DNA of 63,772 bases from Stentor coeruleus. Lineage: Eukaryota; Ciliophora; Heterotrichea; Heterotrichida; Stentoridae. Position numbers and translations under genes: made by a program. Where the stretch lies: assembly GCA_001970955.1 (NCBI GenBank), contig MPUH01000343.1, positions 1 to 63,772 on the forward strand, given 5' to 3'. The notes under the pieces were generated by a model, which was not told the origin of the DNA, made no database searches, and worked only from the letters and a program-made list of their open reading frames with translations. The first letter of the stretch is position 1. Every line of letters starts with the position of its first letter. Of this stretch, positions 1 through 9,788 are shown piece by piece.

Positions 1-640
1 GGTTAAATGGAAGAATATGCAATTTAAAGGTTTAAACTAAGCTTGATTAAGGTTAAGGCATTAATTTGATTTCTAGTAAAAGTTTTGAGCGGTGGGTTAA
101 TTTAGTTTTAAGTATTGAAAATAGGGTTGGATCACAAAATATTTTTATATAAAGAATGAACGTTCAAATAATAGGCAAATTTAGAAACTAGAGTAGTTTA
201 TTTGTTGTAATTGCAATGAATCGCATATAATAAATACACAAGGTAATAATAATTTAGACAAAGCATAGATTTAAAAGTAATAAAGAACAGTTTGTAGTCT
301 GATTTAGAAAAAAATAACTGGGTATTTTTCATTCAAAAGTAAATATTTGTAACCTTCTTAAGTTTAAACTAATCAGCTAATTCTCATAAACTAGAGGTTT
401 ATTTTATTGTTATAATTACAATTGAACCACTTAACTATATAACCTATAAAAAACATAACTAAACTTCACAAAATCATTATTATAAAATATAAATATTCCA
501 CTTCTATAGCAAGTATTTATTTAAAACCAAATCAAATATTTTATCCTATAAGCAAAAAACACTCTAAAGCATATTCATTTAAAAAACTCTAATATTTGAC
601 TAAAATTTTTAATTTATATAAACCTATAAGTAATAAATAA
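1..640. other. AT-rich intergenic DNA
   Basis: No reading frame, RNA gene or repeat is recognised. The last 20 bases before the first gene are A/T-rich with a TAATAAATAA run directly before its ATG, as at many starts in this window. Confidence 0.5.
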
Positions 641-1456
641 ATGTCTGAGATAGAATTATCAGATTTTTTCTATATAGAGCTGTTAACTAATGTACAAGCT
701 TTAGGAGAACAAATCAAGAATAATTTTTTTAAATCATTTGCAGTCATTTATGAAGAAATTCTTTTTTTTTCAGAAGATCTGACTTATTCAGAACTTTTTG
801 GCCCTGATTCTAATAGAGTATATGCTGTATTAATCAAAGATAAAGAAAATAACTCAGTCCTCGCTGCTGCCCATGTTCGAATATTTTTAATTGAAAACTT
901 AGAAAACGATATTTCATCAAATAACACTTTTGTTGTTCCAAACTATGTAATTGTGGTTCATAAAAAATTTAGAAAGCTTGGTTTGGCTGCAACTATGGTC
1001 GAAACATTAGAAGAAGCTTTTTTAAAAGACTATCCTCATAGAAATGTTATTAATTTCAACTTATTTTTCAATCCATTTTCATATAAAATTTTTGCTAAAA
1101 GGACCAAGTTTGGTTATCCTGGAGTTCCTATGATCCAAAATAATCATTATGATAATTTTATTATGAAGCTTTATAGTATTATCAAGTTACCTTGTCCTAA
1201 AATGGCAAATGAAAATTTTTTTATTTACGAACTTTCTCATGATATTGACAATTATTTTGATTTGTTAAGAGATGGTTATAAAAACCTGTGCGATGATTTA
1301 AAATTATTTTCTGATTTGACTGGGCTGAAAGATAGAGCAGGGATTATAGCTATTCATCCTGTGAAGATGCTTGAAGGTAATACTCTTGGCTTAGAAGCTG
1401 GTGACTATGTTGTTGATAGAATAGCAAACAAAATTAGAGTCATAGTAATAAATTAG
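641..1456 (+). CDS. GNAT-like N-acetyltransferase domain protein
   Basis: This is a 271-residue intronless frame starting at ATG 641. Residues about 100-125 read as a strand (YVIVVHKKF) followed by RKLGLAATMVETLEEAF, which fits GNAT motif A: a beta strand, then the R/Q-x-x-G-x-G/A pyrophosphate-binding loop (RKLGLA, residues 111-116), then a helix. An upstream strand (VLAAAHVRIFLI, about 73-84) would be the preceding GNAT strand. In the family this fold binds acetyl-CoA. The last third (about 170-271) matches nothing I recognise. Substrate and pathway cannot be read from the sequence. The loop has Ala in place of the second Gly, which the family tolerates. An unknown protein with a chance match remains possible. 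Confidence 0.5.
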   Translation: MSEIELSDFFYIELLTNVQALGEQIKNNFFKSFAVIYEEILFFSEDLTYSELFGPDSNRVYAVLIKDKENNSVLAAAHVRIFLIENLENDISSNNTFVVPNYVIVVHKKFRKLGLAATMVETLEEAFLKDYPHRNVINFNLFFNPFSYKIFAKRTKFGYPGVPMIQNNHYDNFIMKLYSIIKLPCPKMANENFFIYELSHDIDNYFDLLRDGYKNLCDDLKLFSDLTGLKDRAGIIAIHPVKMLEGNTLGLEAGDYVVDRIANKIRVIVIN

Positions 1457-2103
1457 TTACAATTAAGAATTAGGATTATTGGATAGCAATTCAAGTCTTT
1501 ATAAAGAATTTAAAGTATTAGCACAGTATTTTTTATAGAAAAAGCACTTGATATTTAATCTTATCAATAAAATTATAATTTGATTTTCCATCATTTCAAT
1601 CTCTTAATCTTTTTACCTTATATTATAACTCAAAATATCATAAAATCAAATTCATGCAATTCTCTATTATTGAAAATAATTTATGTAGTATTTGCCAGAT
1701 TTCTTTAATAAACACTGTATTAATGATAGTTTTTATTATCAAATCTTTAGAATCTCTCTCTCTATACACCATAATAACAGCATGACATTGTCCATGAATT
1801 TTTTGCACATAAGTACAGAGCATAATTGACCTCAGCCCTTATTACAGGTCTTATAGGCTTATCAGGATGTTCAACAAATATTTTAATAATCTTCACTAAA
1901 TTGAAATTTGGTTTTGATTAGTTTTTATATATTGAAAATAGTTTTCGTATGATGTAATTAAAAACTAATGATTGGATTAGTTTAATTATGATTTTTAGTA
2001 GAAGATGAAAGAAAATAGAGAAGATTCTGATTTATGGGAATGATTATAAAACTTATTAATTTAGAGTTTTACTATAATAGATTATAATGCAATAGTGATA
2101 AAA
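1457..2103. other. intergenic spacer
   Basis: AT-rich spacer after the GNAT-like gene. A 61-codon open frame on the minus strand around 1638-1823 has no family resemblance and is regarded as chance. Confidence 0.4.
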
Positions 2104-2487
2104 ATGAATTCTAATTTCAGAACCGTACTTATGTTGGAATCTTTTGAAAGTGCATGCTTTGTAGGTTTCTGTATTTCTGGACTTTATACAGTAACTTATT
2201 ATTCAAACTACTAAGAGTTTATTACCAAAAAGTTATAAGCCAAAGCAACTCATGACCTTTTTCAAAAACTGCAAAGACAATGAAGTTTTGTTGCAGGGCC
2301 AATATGCTGTTTAGATGACTCAGCAAAAGAAGTTTATAAGCATGAATATATGGAAACTATATATTTTACTACACAAATAAATATTTCGACTCAAACCCAT
2401 GTATTTTTTACTAGTTTTCGAACTTTTTTCTAGGCTATTCCAAAGAAATTCTAGTAAAATCTCATCCAGGGACAGTATTTCATGTAA
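2104..2487 (+). pseudogene. decayed reading frame, family unknown
   Basis: From ATG 2104 one frame runs 127 codons to a TAA without any frameshift, and its composition looks coding (for example SFVAGPICCLDDSAKEVYK and HEYMETIYFTTQ). It is interrupted by in-frame stops at codons 37 (TAA), 45 (TAA), 60 (TGA), 110 (TAG) and 117-118 (TAG TAA). No 15- or 16-nt GT-AG intron removes these stops. It is best read as a gene fragment that accumulated nonsense changes but few indels. The family was not recognised. Chance openness of AT-rich DNA is the main alternative. Confidence 0.3.
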
Positions 2488-2643
2488 ATATTACTATAGT
2501 TACTATAATAATCATTAAAAAAGCATATTTGATTATGTTATACGGCAAAATTACCTTTAAACAACTTTTACAATACCAAAATTATTATAAAACCACCAAA
2601 AAACTCGCAACTCAACCATTAAAACCCAAACTTCCCAACCAAA

Positions 2644-2764
2644 AACTCTATCTTCCCCATATGCTACATTCAAACCCATCAAAAAATCCACCTTCAATCT
2701 CTTNAACTCTATCTTCCCCATATGCTACATTCAAACCCATCAAAAAATTCACCTTCAATCTCCT
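2644..2764. repeat. 60-nt block repeated across a single N (assembly junction)
   Basis: The blocks 2644-2703 and 2705-2764 flank the N at 2704 and are nearly identical, differing at a few bases near their right ends. This is the pattern of an unmerged contig overlap. The surrounding C/A-rich stretch (about 2530-2880) stays open only because it is low in T-starting stop triplets; it is not called as a gene. Confidence 0.8.
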
Positions 2765-2983
2765 AAACCTCAAAAAAACCAAACATTTCTTACCTAAAAT
2801 CCTTCAATTCTCCCAATCTTCCATTCTATCATCATTATCAACCCACACACTTCCCTTTCTTCTTAAAACCTCTCACCCATAAAAACTTTTATTTTTAAAT
2901 CAAAATCCTCATCATAAAAGCATTTTCCCTGATCTCCTACCCTTATCTTTTCTAATTCCTAAAGAAACTGTGGCTAATAATAA

Positions 2984-3493
2984 ATGGTGAAGTGGTACCC
3001 TACAGAGGATGTTCAAAAAGTCAGAGTAAAAAGAGCTAATAAGCCTACAAGACTTAGAGGAGGGGTTTCTCCAGGACAAGTATTGATTTTACTAGCAGGA
3101 AAACACCAAGGCAAAAGAGTCATCTTTTTAAAGCAACTTGAAGGTGGCCTTCTTCTAGTAACAGGTCCATACAAATTCAATGGAGTTCCTCTTAAAAGAG
3201 TCCCACAAGCTTACACAGTCCCCACTTCGACTAAAGTTAATGTGTCAGGAAGCGATTTCTCTAAGATAAATGATGCATATTTCGCTAAGGAAAAGGAAAA
3301 TGCTAAAAAGACTGAAGAAGCATTTTTCGCACCTAAAAAAGAGAAAAAACCTTTTTCAGATGCGAAAAAAGCTATGCAGAAAAGTGTGGATGCTGGGATT
3401 GCAGGGAAAATTACTGACCCGACTGTTAAGAAGTATTTGAAAACTAAGTTCAGACTTCGCAATGGAATGTTCCCTCATACTCTTAAGTTTTAG
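2984..3493 (+). CDS. RPL6: 60S ribosomal protein eL6
   Basis: A 169-residue frame from ATG 2984. It is a structural protein of the large cytosolic ribosomal subunit. The family signature is clear: WYPTEDV at the N-terminus, then RLRGGVSPGQVLILLAGKHQGKRV, VFLKQLEGGLLLVTGPYKFNGVPLKRV and TSTKVNVSG in the usual order (quoted here from about residues 23-85). The C-terminal half is a Lys-rich tail ending in FRLRNGMFPHTLKF. The protein starts close to the conserved Y-P-T/A-E-D-V segment and so lacks the longer basic N-terminal extension of animal eL6. No intron is needed. G/T-rich DNA follows the stop and C/A-rich DNA precedes the start, as at most genes here. Confidence 0.93.
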   Translation: MVKWYPTEDVQKVRVKRANKPTRLRGGVSPGQVLILLAGKHQGKRVIFLKQLEGGLLLVTGPYKFNGVPLKRVPQAYTVPTSTKVNVSGSDFSKINDAYFAKEKENAKKTEEAFFAPKKEKKPFSDAKKAMQKSVDAGIAGKITDPTVKKYLKTKFRLRNGMFPHTLKF

Positions 3494-4037
3494 TTTAGTA
3501 AATTCCTTTGATTACTATTATGATTGAGGTTTTTGGTATTGAGTTATAGATTTAGGATGATAAAAGATGGTTTAGTTATGATATTATATGATATATATGA
3601 TTGATGATTTTTTGATATTATGTGAACTTATACTTGATTGTGTGGTTTTATATGAGTATTTACTTTTGATATGTGCTTTTGTGTTATGATTAATTTTAAT
3701 TGTGATAAATTGGTATCAAGAAGTTATGTGTTTAGATATTTTTATATAAAATATTCATTAGAGATAATAGCAAAGAAAAATAATAATCCTATGTGGGGAT
3801 AATTTTTTTGTAGCGAAAAGTTAAGATTTTTATAGTGTTAATATTAAAAATTTGCATTAGCTTTTTGATATGAATAAATAAATCTCATTAGTACTTATAA
3901 GTAATATTAATATTCTTATTCTATAATTAAGCTTAGTATCATACCTACAGCATAAACTAAAAAATACTTATTAACCATTTTGGAAATAAATGATATCACT
4001 CTTAATTAGCTTCAAGCATAAAACTTTCTTACCTTAA
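3494..4037. other. intergenic spacer, G/T-rich then A/T-rich
   Basis: The 3' flank of eL6 is G/T-rich on the plus strand up to about 3700, then becomes plain AT-rich. No gene is seen. Confidence 0.5.
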
Positions 4038-4196
4038 CTTAAAGATACTCATTTAATACTTCAAAAAAACTCAATAAACATTATCAGACTTATCCTGACA
4101 ATCACTTCAAAAACTANCTTAAAGATACTCATTTAATACTTCAAAAAAACTCAATAAACATTATCAGACTTATCCTGACAAGCATTTCGAAAACTG
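4038..4196. repeat. 79-nt block repeated across a single N (assembly junction)
   Basis: Blocks 4038-4116 and 4118-4196 flank the N at 4117. They are identical except for a few bases near their right ends. The block is non-coding and lies upstream of the aminotransferase gene, so the true spacer is probably about 80 nt shorter. Confidence 0.8.
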
Positions 4197-4267
4197 AATC
4201 TTAATTGTAATAATATTCTATCCCAATTATTTATTATCCTCAGTTGTATCCATTATTTTAATAATTT

Positions 4268-5506
4268 ATGTTAAGGAAAGTTTATCCATATGCATGTCTA
4301 AACATTGACATTACTTGGAGCCAATGGTTCAAAGCTCTCCGCAAGGCAATCTACACAACAGAAAACCGAGCTGAGCTATCCAGAAAAATCTCAGGACTTT
4401 TCTCAAACCAAGATAATGTTATAGTGACAGTATGTATAAGAACTGCCTTTGATCTTTATCTCAGTGCATTAGACTTACCTAAAGGTTCTGAAGTTGTAAT
4501 AACTAGTATTAACATCCCAGAGATGACTCGGATATTAAGAAAGCATTGTCTTATTCCAGTCCCTGTTGATATCCATGTTGATAGTATGATAACCCCATCT
4601 GACCGTTTAGAAAAAGCTATAACTGCAAAAACAAAACTTATTATAATTGCTATGTTGTATGGAGTTACATATGATTTAACAGATATAAGTAACATTGCTA
4701 AAAAGCATAACTTGCCTTTGTTTGAGGATTGTTCAGAATGTTATTCTGGGAATAATTTCAGGGGCAGTCCTCTGGCTGATGTCACTGTGTTAAGCTTTGG
4801 TCCGATTAAAACAGCAACAGCTTTTGGTGGAGGAGTTGTTATAGTCCGTGACAGTAAGCTTCTAGGTAAAATGCAAGCTTTGCATGCCTCTTATCAAGTT
4901 CAACCCAATTCAGTTTATTTGATTAAAGTTCTCAGGTACTCACTTGGTAAAATTGCTCTAAACTCAACAGCATTCAATTATACAGCAAGGCTTTTACTGT
5001 TACAATTGAATATTGAATACAAAAAATTCGTTGTTAAATTAATGAGAGGATTTCCTCCATCAACTGGTCTAGAAATCTATCATTTTCAACCTTGTGCTGG
5101 CCTTTTAAGTTTTTTATACTGGCGTTTGGAGAATGTTAATGAAAATGATCTTATTTCATCAATGAAAAAAGTGCATGTTGGAACGAAAATTTTAACTGAT
5201 GGAGGGGTACTAGTCCCTGGATATAAATCTGATAGAAAAATGTTTTGGCTTTATCCTGTTATTGTTGATGATGCTACTAAAGCTTATAGTAAATTGAATA
5301 ATGCTGGAATTGATGCATATAGAGGGATTAGTCAGTTAAATAAAATTGACCCACCAGTTGGGAGCTCGTATACTCCGATTGAAGAAACTAATAAGATGTT
5401 TGCTAACTTGTTGTATTTCCCTTTACACAAAGATGTCCCTGAGAAATATATACGTGAAATTTGCATGAAAGCTGTGGAACTACTCAAGCCCGAACCAAAG
5501 CTTTAA
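4268..5506 (+). CDS. DegT/DnrJ/EryC1-family PLP-dependent aminotransferase-like protein
   Basis: A 412-residue intronless frame from ATG 4268. The fold-type I PLP core of the DegT/DnrJ/EryC1/StrS sugar aminotransferase family can be followed: a strand-turn segment GSEVVITSINIPEMTRIL (about 73-90), VDIHVDSMITPSDRLEKAI, the LPLFEDCSECYSG segment holding the PLP-contacting acid (D154), and SFGPIKTATAFGGG with the Schiff-base lysine at K181. In the family these enzymes transfer an amino group from glutamate to a keto-sugar nucleotide. The hydrophobic region around 215-250 and the long C-terminal part are less typical. Because D154 and K181 are present, it is probably catalytic. The substrate is unknown. 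The family is mainly bacterial, so an origin by transfer is possible. Confidence 0.75.
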   Translation: MLRKVYPYACLNIDITWSQWFKALRKAIYTTENRAELSRKISGLFSNQDNVIVTVCIRTAFDLYLSALDLPKGSEVVITSINIPEMTRILRKHCLIPVPVDIHVDSMITPSDRLEKAITAKTKLIIIAMLYGVTYDLTDISNIAKKHNLPLFEDCSECYSGNNFRGSPLADVTVLSFGPIKTATAFGGGVVIVRDSKLLGKMQALHASYQVQPNSVYLIKVLRYSLGKIALNSTAFNYTARLLLLQLNIEYKKFVVKLMRGFPPSTGLEIYHFQPCAGLLSFLYWRLENVNENDLISSMKKVHVGTKILTDGGVLVPGYKSDRKMFWLYPVIVDDATKAYSKLNNAGIDAYRGISQLNKIDPPVGSSYTPIEETNKMFANLLYFPLHKDVPEKYIREICMKAVELLKPEPKL

Positions 5507-5637
5507 TAGTTTAATCCGAAATTTTAAACTTTACCGTGCAATATAATCATCTTTCATATAAAAGGTCAATATGATATACAAAGGTCAATAATGCATATAA
5601 ATGTTTAAAATTTTCAAATTCTTAGTCTTAGTAATAT

Positions 5638-7560
5638 ATGGAGAAAAAGTTCTTTATTTATTTACGCTTCAAGCCAACTGAGAATCCTGAGAAAAGGCTG
5701 ATAACAGAAATCTCTCAATGCCCTTTAGATTATATTTTCACGCCTACAGCTTCACAAGAAGAAGTGTATACAAAGTTTAAATACATAGCCGACGACTTGG
5801 TCGTCGGGAAAAACTCATGCATAATCATTATCGGAAGTGCTAATTCAGGCAAAAGATACTCAGTTTTCGGGAAGTTCCCAGCAGAAAACGGAATAATAAC
5901 CCGAGTTACAGAAGAACTCCTCCAACACGATATCAACAATCATTACAAGCTATTTTTTGCTGTCTCTGATATTAACGGAGCACCTCTTATTTTCCCTAAA
6001 AAGCAATCAACCCCTCAAGTTCAGTTAAGATTTGAATCTAATTTATTAGAAATTTCTCATGAATTAGCCTCAAGTACTATATCTGAAAATGCTGTTATAT
6101 ACAAATTAGTAGTCAGAGATATCCAAAGTAATAAAGAATCCTCATTGACTATATTACAATTATCAGATGCTCCAAGTAATTTGATAGCTTTTGGTAATTT
6201 AATTAAAGATAACAGTATAGGAACAGCGAATATGTCAAAAATTTCAAGGATACTTTCTAGAAGTACTGAAAATGTTGATAAAGTTGCTGTTATGTTTACG
6301 TGTAAACAGGAAAAAAAGGATTTAGAAAAAGTAAAGCAAGTGTTTTTAGATAAACAGTTTTTAGAAACTCAGTCTGATGAGATTACAGAGAATTGTTTGG
6401 ATTCAGAATCTGATCAGTATAAGAAAAGGATTAGTATATTAGAAATGGAGCTTCAACAGACTAAAGAGAAACTGACTGAAGTTGAGAAAAAAGCTCATGA
6501 GTATTATGAATGTTATCATAAGACTTTGTTACTGATAAACAAAGATTCAGCTCAGAATGTGTTTTTGAACAGCCAGAATGAAAGCTTGATAAGGCAGATA
6601 AGAAAAGAAACTAATATACTTCAATCCCTTGAGGCTAAGTATCAAAGTTTAATAGACACCTGTACTAAAAGCCATGAATCAACACATATCGAATTCGACA
6701 GTCTTGTAGATTCAATGCTTAAATCAGAAAATTCTATGGACATGAACGCTACTGACACTTTAAACTTAGGCATCAGTCAAGTTAAACTTACTCTACAACC
6801 TGACCCTCTAATGTTTTCCCCTTACTCAACAGAAATCAAACAAGCATTAGAAGGTAACAGTGAGCTTAATAAAGAAATCCAGCTTCTTCAACTAAAAAAC
6901 CAACTAATCGAAGCTAGTGTTATAAACGCCAACATGTCTCGTATGCTAAGTTCATTCGATTGGAAGTTTGCAATGATCAAACATCGATACGAAATGAAAA
7001 GACTCTTATCAAAACAGCAACAAGAACGTATAAAATCCTTAGAAGAAATGTTAGAATATCTTCACAATTCATTTGAAACATTAAAAAGGGCTAATTTGGG
7101 TAATAAGGATAATGATATAGACAAGTTGTTTGATAAATATTGTTATAAAGCAATAATAGACTCACAAAGACAAGCAGCAGAATATAAGAAATCAATACAA
7201 AATATTGAGCAAAAAGTTAGTGAGTCGCATAGAAGAGAGTCTCAGAAATGGATGGAATTACTTAATGAACATAAAGAAAATTATGAAAAAGAATTAAGGA
7301 GAAAACAAAATGAGGTTATTAGATTGAATGAATTACTTGGGAAATGGATTAATAAGTATATGGAACTTCAAGAGTGTTTAACTATAACAGAAAAACCATT
7401 AAGTATTGTTTATTATAATCAGATTCAACAGATTATTCATGATACTATTAGTGCACCTTGTGTTAAGATACCTGATAAACAGATGACTCCTAAAGCTAAG
7501 TCGCATAACATGCCACAAAAATTCGGTATTATTTCTGGGGATGTACACCCACCAATTTAA
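5638..7560 (+). CDS. divergent kinesin-like protein with degenerate motor and coiled coil
   Basis: A 640-residue frame from ATG 5638. Residues 1-80 follow a kinesin motor start: FIYLRFKP, then IFTPTASQEEVYTKF (the family's vFdpxxsQeevY), then a P-loop-like GSANSGKRYSVFG at 66-78. In kinesins the loop is GQTGSGKT/S, so here Lys72 is kept but the Mg-coordinating Thr/Ser is Arg73. Recognisable switch I (SSRSH) and switch II (LAGSE) are absent; the equivalent stretch reads LTILQLSDAPSN. The head is also short, about 240 residues against about 330. From about residue 265 to 580 the protein is largely coiled coil. I infer a motor-derived structural protein that is probably unable to hydrolyse ATP normally. 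Confidence 0.65.
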   Translation: MEKKFFIYLRFKPTENPEKRLITEISQCPLDYIFTPTASQEEVYTKFKYIADDLVVGKNSCIIIIGSANSGKRYSVFGKFPAENGIITRVTEELLQHDINNHYKLFFAVSDINGAPLIFPKKQSTPQVQLRFESNLLEISHELASSTISENAVIYKLVVRDIQSNKESSLTILQLSDAPSNLIAFGNLIKDNSIGTANMSKISRILSRSTENVDKVAVMFTCKQEKKDLEKVKQVFLDKQFLETQSDEITENCLDSESDQYKKRISILEMELQQTKEKLTEVEKKAHEYYECYHKTLLLINKDSAQNVFLNSQNESLIRQIRKETNILQSLEAKYQSLIDTCTKSHESTHIEFDSLVDSMLKSENSMDMNATDTLNLGISQVKLTLQPDPLMFSPYSTEIKQALEGNSELNKEIQLLQLKNQLIEASVINANMSRMLSSFDWKFAMIKHRYEMKRLLSKQQQERIKSLEEMLEYLHNSFETLKRANLGNKDNDIDKLFDKYCYKAIIDSQRQAAEYKKSIQNIEQKVSESHRRESQKWMELLNEHKENYEKELRRKQNEVIRLNELLGKWINKYMELQECLTITEKPLSIVYYNQIQQIIHDTISAPCVKIPDKQMTPKAKSHNMPQKFGIISGDVHPPI

Positions 7561-7940
7561 GAAATATAAGACTTATAGGTAAAAGAAATAGGGTTATTTG
7601 AGATTTACAATAAGGAAATGATAGGGAAATTTGAATAAATATTTTATTTAAAAGATGTTAGTGAATTTATTTTTGAAGAGGATTTGAGGATGAGTTTTAT
7701 TGTTATTAGTTTTATGTAGGATATGGTCATTTTAGAATTTGGGTAAAATGATGAACTTTTATAGTTTTAGGTGTTTTTTAGATTATATTATTTATGATAA
7801 GGGAAAAAGGTAATGATTAAATTTAGTATCTGTAATTGATGAATAATAAAGTATGATTTTTTGTCAGAGTGGTGTAATTCTAATGCTTTAATAGGATTTA
7901 TAATTATGATGTGATATATGCTAATATATCAAACTTAATT
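7561..7940. other. G/T-rich 3' flank
   Basis: Plus-strand G/T-rich DNA follows the kinesin-like gene. No gene or RNA is seen. Confidence 0.5.
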
Positions 7941-8190
7941 TATTATTAAAACTATTTGAAACTTATTATATACTATTAAGATTATTTGAAAGTTATATAT
8001 TATTAAACTATTTGAAAAGTTATTATATACTATTAAGATTATTTGAAAGTTATATATTATTAAACTATTTGAAAAGTTATTATATGTTATTAAACTATTT
8101 GAAACATATTATATACTATTAAGATTATTGAAAAGTTATTATATATTACCAAACTGCTTGAAAAGTTATTATATATTATTAACCTATTTT
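7941..8190. repeat. AT-rich tandem repeat, about 29-nt unit in 57-nt higher-order form
   Basis: About 250 nt of repeats are built on ATTAAACTATTTGAAAAG followed by TTATTATATACT. A 57-nt dimer beginning at 7981 repeats almost exactly at 8038, and further degenerate units run to 8190. The array is non-coding and lies between a plus-strand 3' flank and the C/A-rich 5' flank of the PP2C gene. Confidence 0.8.
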
Positions 8191-8497
8191 AAAAATATAG
8201 CAAGAACAATTTTACCTTTAGAAATTTAAATAGAATGTAAAATTCTAATATTTATTATTAAACCCACAAAATTATCAAATTTTACCAATATAAAATAATT
8301 TTAGCATCTCCCATTTATCAAACTTAAAACAAACCAAGATTTTCACTAAAACTTCTACCTAAATCATCATTAGATCAGCATCTTCTTAATATCATCTATT
8401 TTTTTCATATAATCCTTTATCCTTTTGCAAAGAATTTTAGTCAATCTATAATAATAGGCTTAAAAATCCTAAATTATTGACATGTTGTATTCTTAAA
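8191..8497. other. C/A-rich 5' flank of PP2C gene
   Basis: Sense-strand C/A-rich, A/T-rich DNA with no open frame of note. It presumably holds the promoter, but no defined element is recognised. Confidence 0.4.
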
Positions 8498-9775
8498 ATG
8501 TTTAATTCCTCTCCTCAAATACTCAACTCACTATCAGCAAACATCCCAAACTATTATAATCCACGGAGTACATTCGCTGAGCCCCAGTATTCAGCAAGTC
8601 ATCGAAAGCTCCTCAAAGAAATCTATCTTATCCAGTCAAAAAACAATGAAAAATCTAAAAGCCAGCATAAAGACATTGATTACCAAAAAATCCCCAGTTC
8701 CTTATCAAACCAAGCAAAAATCCCAAACTATTTAAAGCTTCCTCCTATAACAGTTTCCCAACGAAATTCCATTGTTTCAAGTCTTGCTATTACCCCAATA
8801 CCAATATTGCAGTCCAACGACTCAAAACCTATTCTAAAAAAGCAAACAACCAAATTCCAAAAGCGTTTCACCAAGAAATCCACCATAATCTCAATACCTT
8901 TCTCAGTCCAAAACTGTGTTATAAGATGTTCATTTAAAACTAGAATAGGAAGTATTATGAACATAAACAAACCTCAAAATCAAGATTCTTTTATTATCAC
9001 TTCTAACATAAAATCCATTAAAGGCCAATATCTTTTTGCTGTCTGTGATGGTCATGGTGAAGATGGTCATTTAGTTTCTAATATGATAAAACAGAAATTT
9101 CTAAATTTGTTAGAAAAAAACTTACCAGAAAACCCAATTTTAGATAAAGATGTATATATACAAGCTATAAAAAAATCATATAACGAGATAAATGATTTAG
9201 TAATGAAAGGGAATTTTGATAGTGAATTTTCTGGATCAACTTTTGTATGTGTTTTAATAATAGGAGAATATATATATTGTGCTAATGTTGGAGATTCAAG
9301 AGCTGTTTTAGGTAAACATGATATGGTCTGGCAAGCTGTAGATTTAAGTACAGACCAAAAACCTAATAGAAAAGATGAATCAGCGAGGGTTATTGAAAAA
9401 GGTGGGAGAATAGAAGCTATGAATGGCTTAGGACCTTTAAGAATCTGGCAAAAACATGAAAATTCTCCTGGGCTTGCTATGAGTAGGTCTATTGGTGATA
9501 GAGCTGGTAAGGTTGTTGGTGTAATTTCTGAGCCTGAAATATCTTATTTTAAGCTTTTTAAAACAGATAAATTCATAATCATCGCTTCTGATGGTGTATG
9601 GGATTATATTTCTTCTCAAGAAGCTGTTGACATTATAAGCAAAGTGTGGAAGAAAGGTAAAAGCGAACTTTGCTGTGAGGTACTTTTGAAGGAATCTGTG
9701 ATTAGATGGCAAGATCATACTGAATCTGTTGATGATATAACAATTTTGGTTATATTTTTGCATGTAAAAAATTGA
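8498..9775 (+). CDS. PP2C-type (PPM) metal-dependent Ser/Thr phosphatase
   Basis: A 425-residue frame. The start is ATG 8498; the frame is open to 8477, but only through a TTG. Residues 1-140 are low-complexity, Ser/Asn/Lys-rich and have no domain. The catalytic domain follows with every PPM motif in order: NQDSF, FAVCDGHGEDG (metal-binding Asp near residue 184), SGSTFVCVLI, CANVGDSRAVLG, DQKPNRKDESARVIEKGGRI, LAMSRSIGDRAGK, ISEPEI, IIASDGVWD and the final DDITILVIF. The metal-ligand aspartates are all present, so an active Mn/Mg-dependent Ser/Thr phosphatase is expected. The substrate is unknown. It ends with TGA, evidence that TGA is a stop here, and lies only 13 bp from the end of the convergent DnaJ gene. 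Confidence 0.93.
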   Translation: MFNSSPQILNSLSANIPNYYNPRSTFAEPQYSASHRKLLKEIYLIQSKNNEKSKSQHKDIDYQKIPSSLSNQAKIPNYLKLPPITVSQRNSIVSSLAITPIPILQSNDSKPILKKQTTKFQKRFTKKSTIISIPFSVQNCVIRCSFKTRIGSIMNINKPQNQDSFIITSNIKSIKGQYLFAVCDGHGEDGHLVSNMIKQKFLNLLEKNLPENPILDKDVYIQAIKKSYNEINDLVMKGNFDSEFSGSTFVCVLIIGEYIYCANVGDSRAVLGKHDMVWQAVDLSTDQKPNRKDESARVIEKGGRIEAMNGLGPLRIWQKHENSPGLAMSRSIGDRAGKVVGVISEPEISYFKLFKTDKFIIIASDGVWDYISSQEAVDIISKVWKKGKSELCCEVLLKESVIRWQDHTESVDDITILVIFLHVKN

Positions 9776-9788
9776 GGGTACATTAATA

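Noticed and set aside
2529..2882. 117-codon plus-strand open frame across the N at 2704
   Set aside because: It is Pro/Lys/Ser/Thr low-complexity produced by C/A-rich spacer DNA, spans an assembly duplication and shows no family similarity.
7941..8190. AT-rich array as a CRISPR-like or replication-origin element
   Set aside because: Units are contiguous without unique spacers, so not CRISPR; origin function cannot be inferred from AT content alone.
8477..8497. Upstream extension of the PP2C frame
   Set aside because: It begins with TTG; the first ATG is at 8498. Similar TTG/GTG extensions were trimmed at 13847, 19570, 20589 and 47403.
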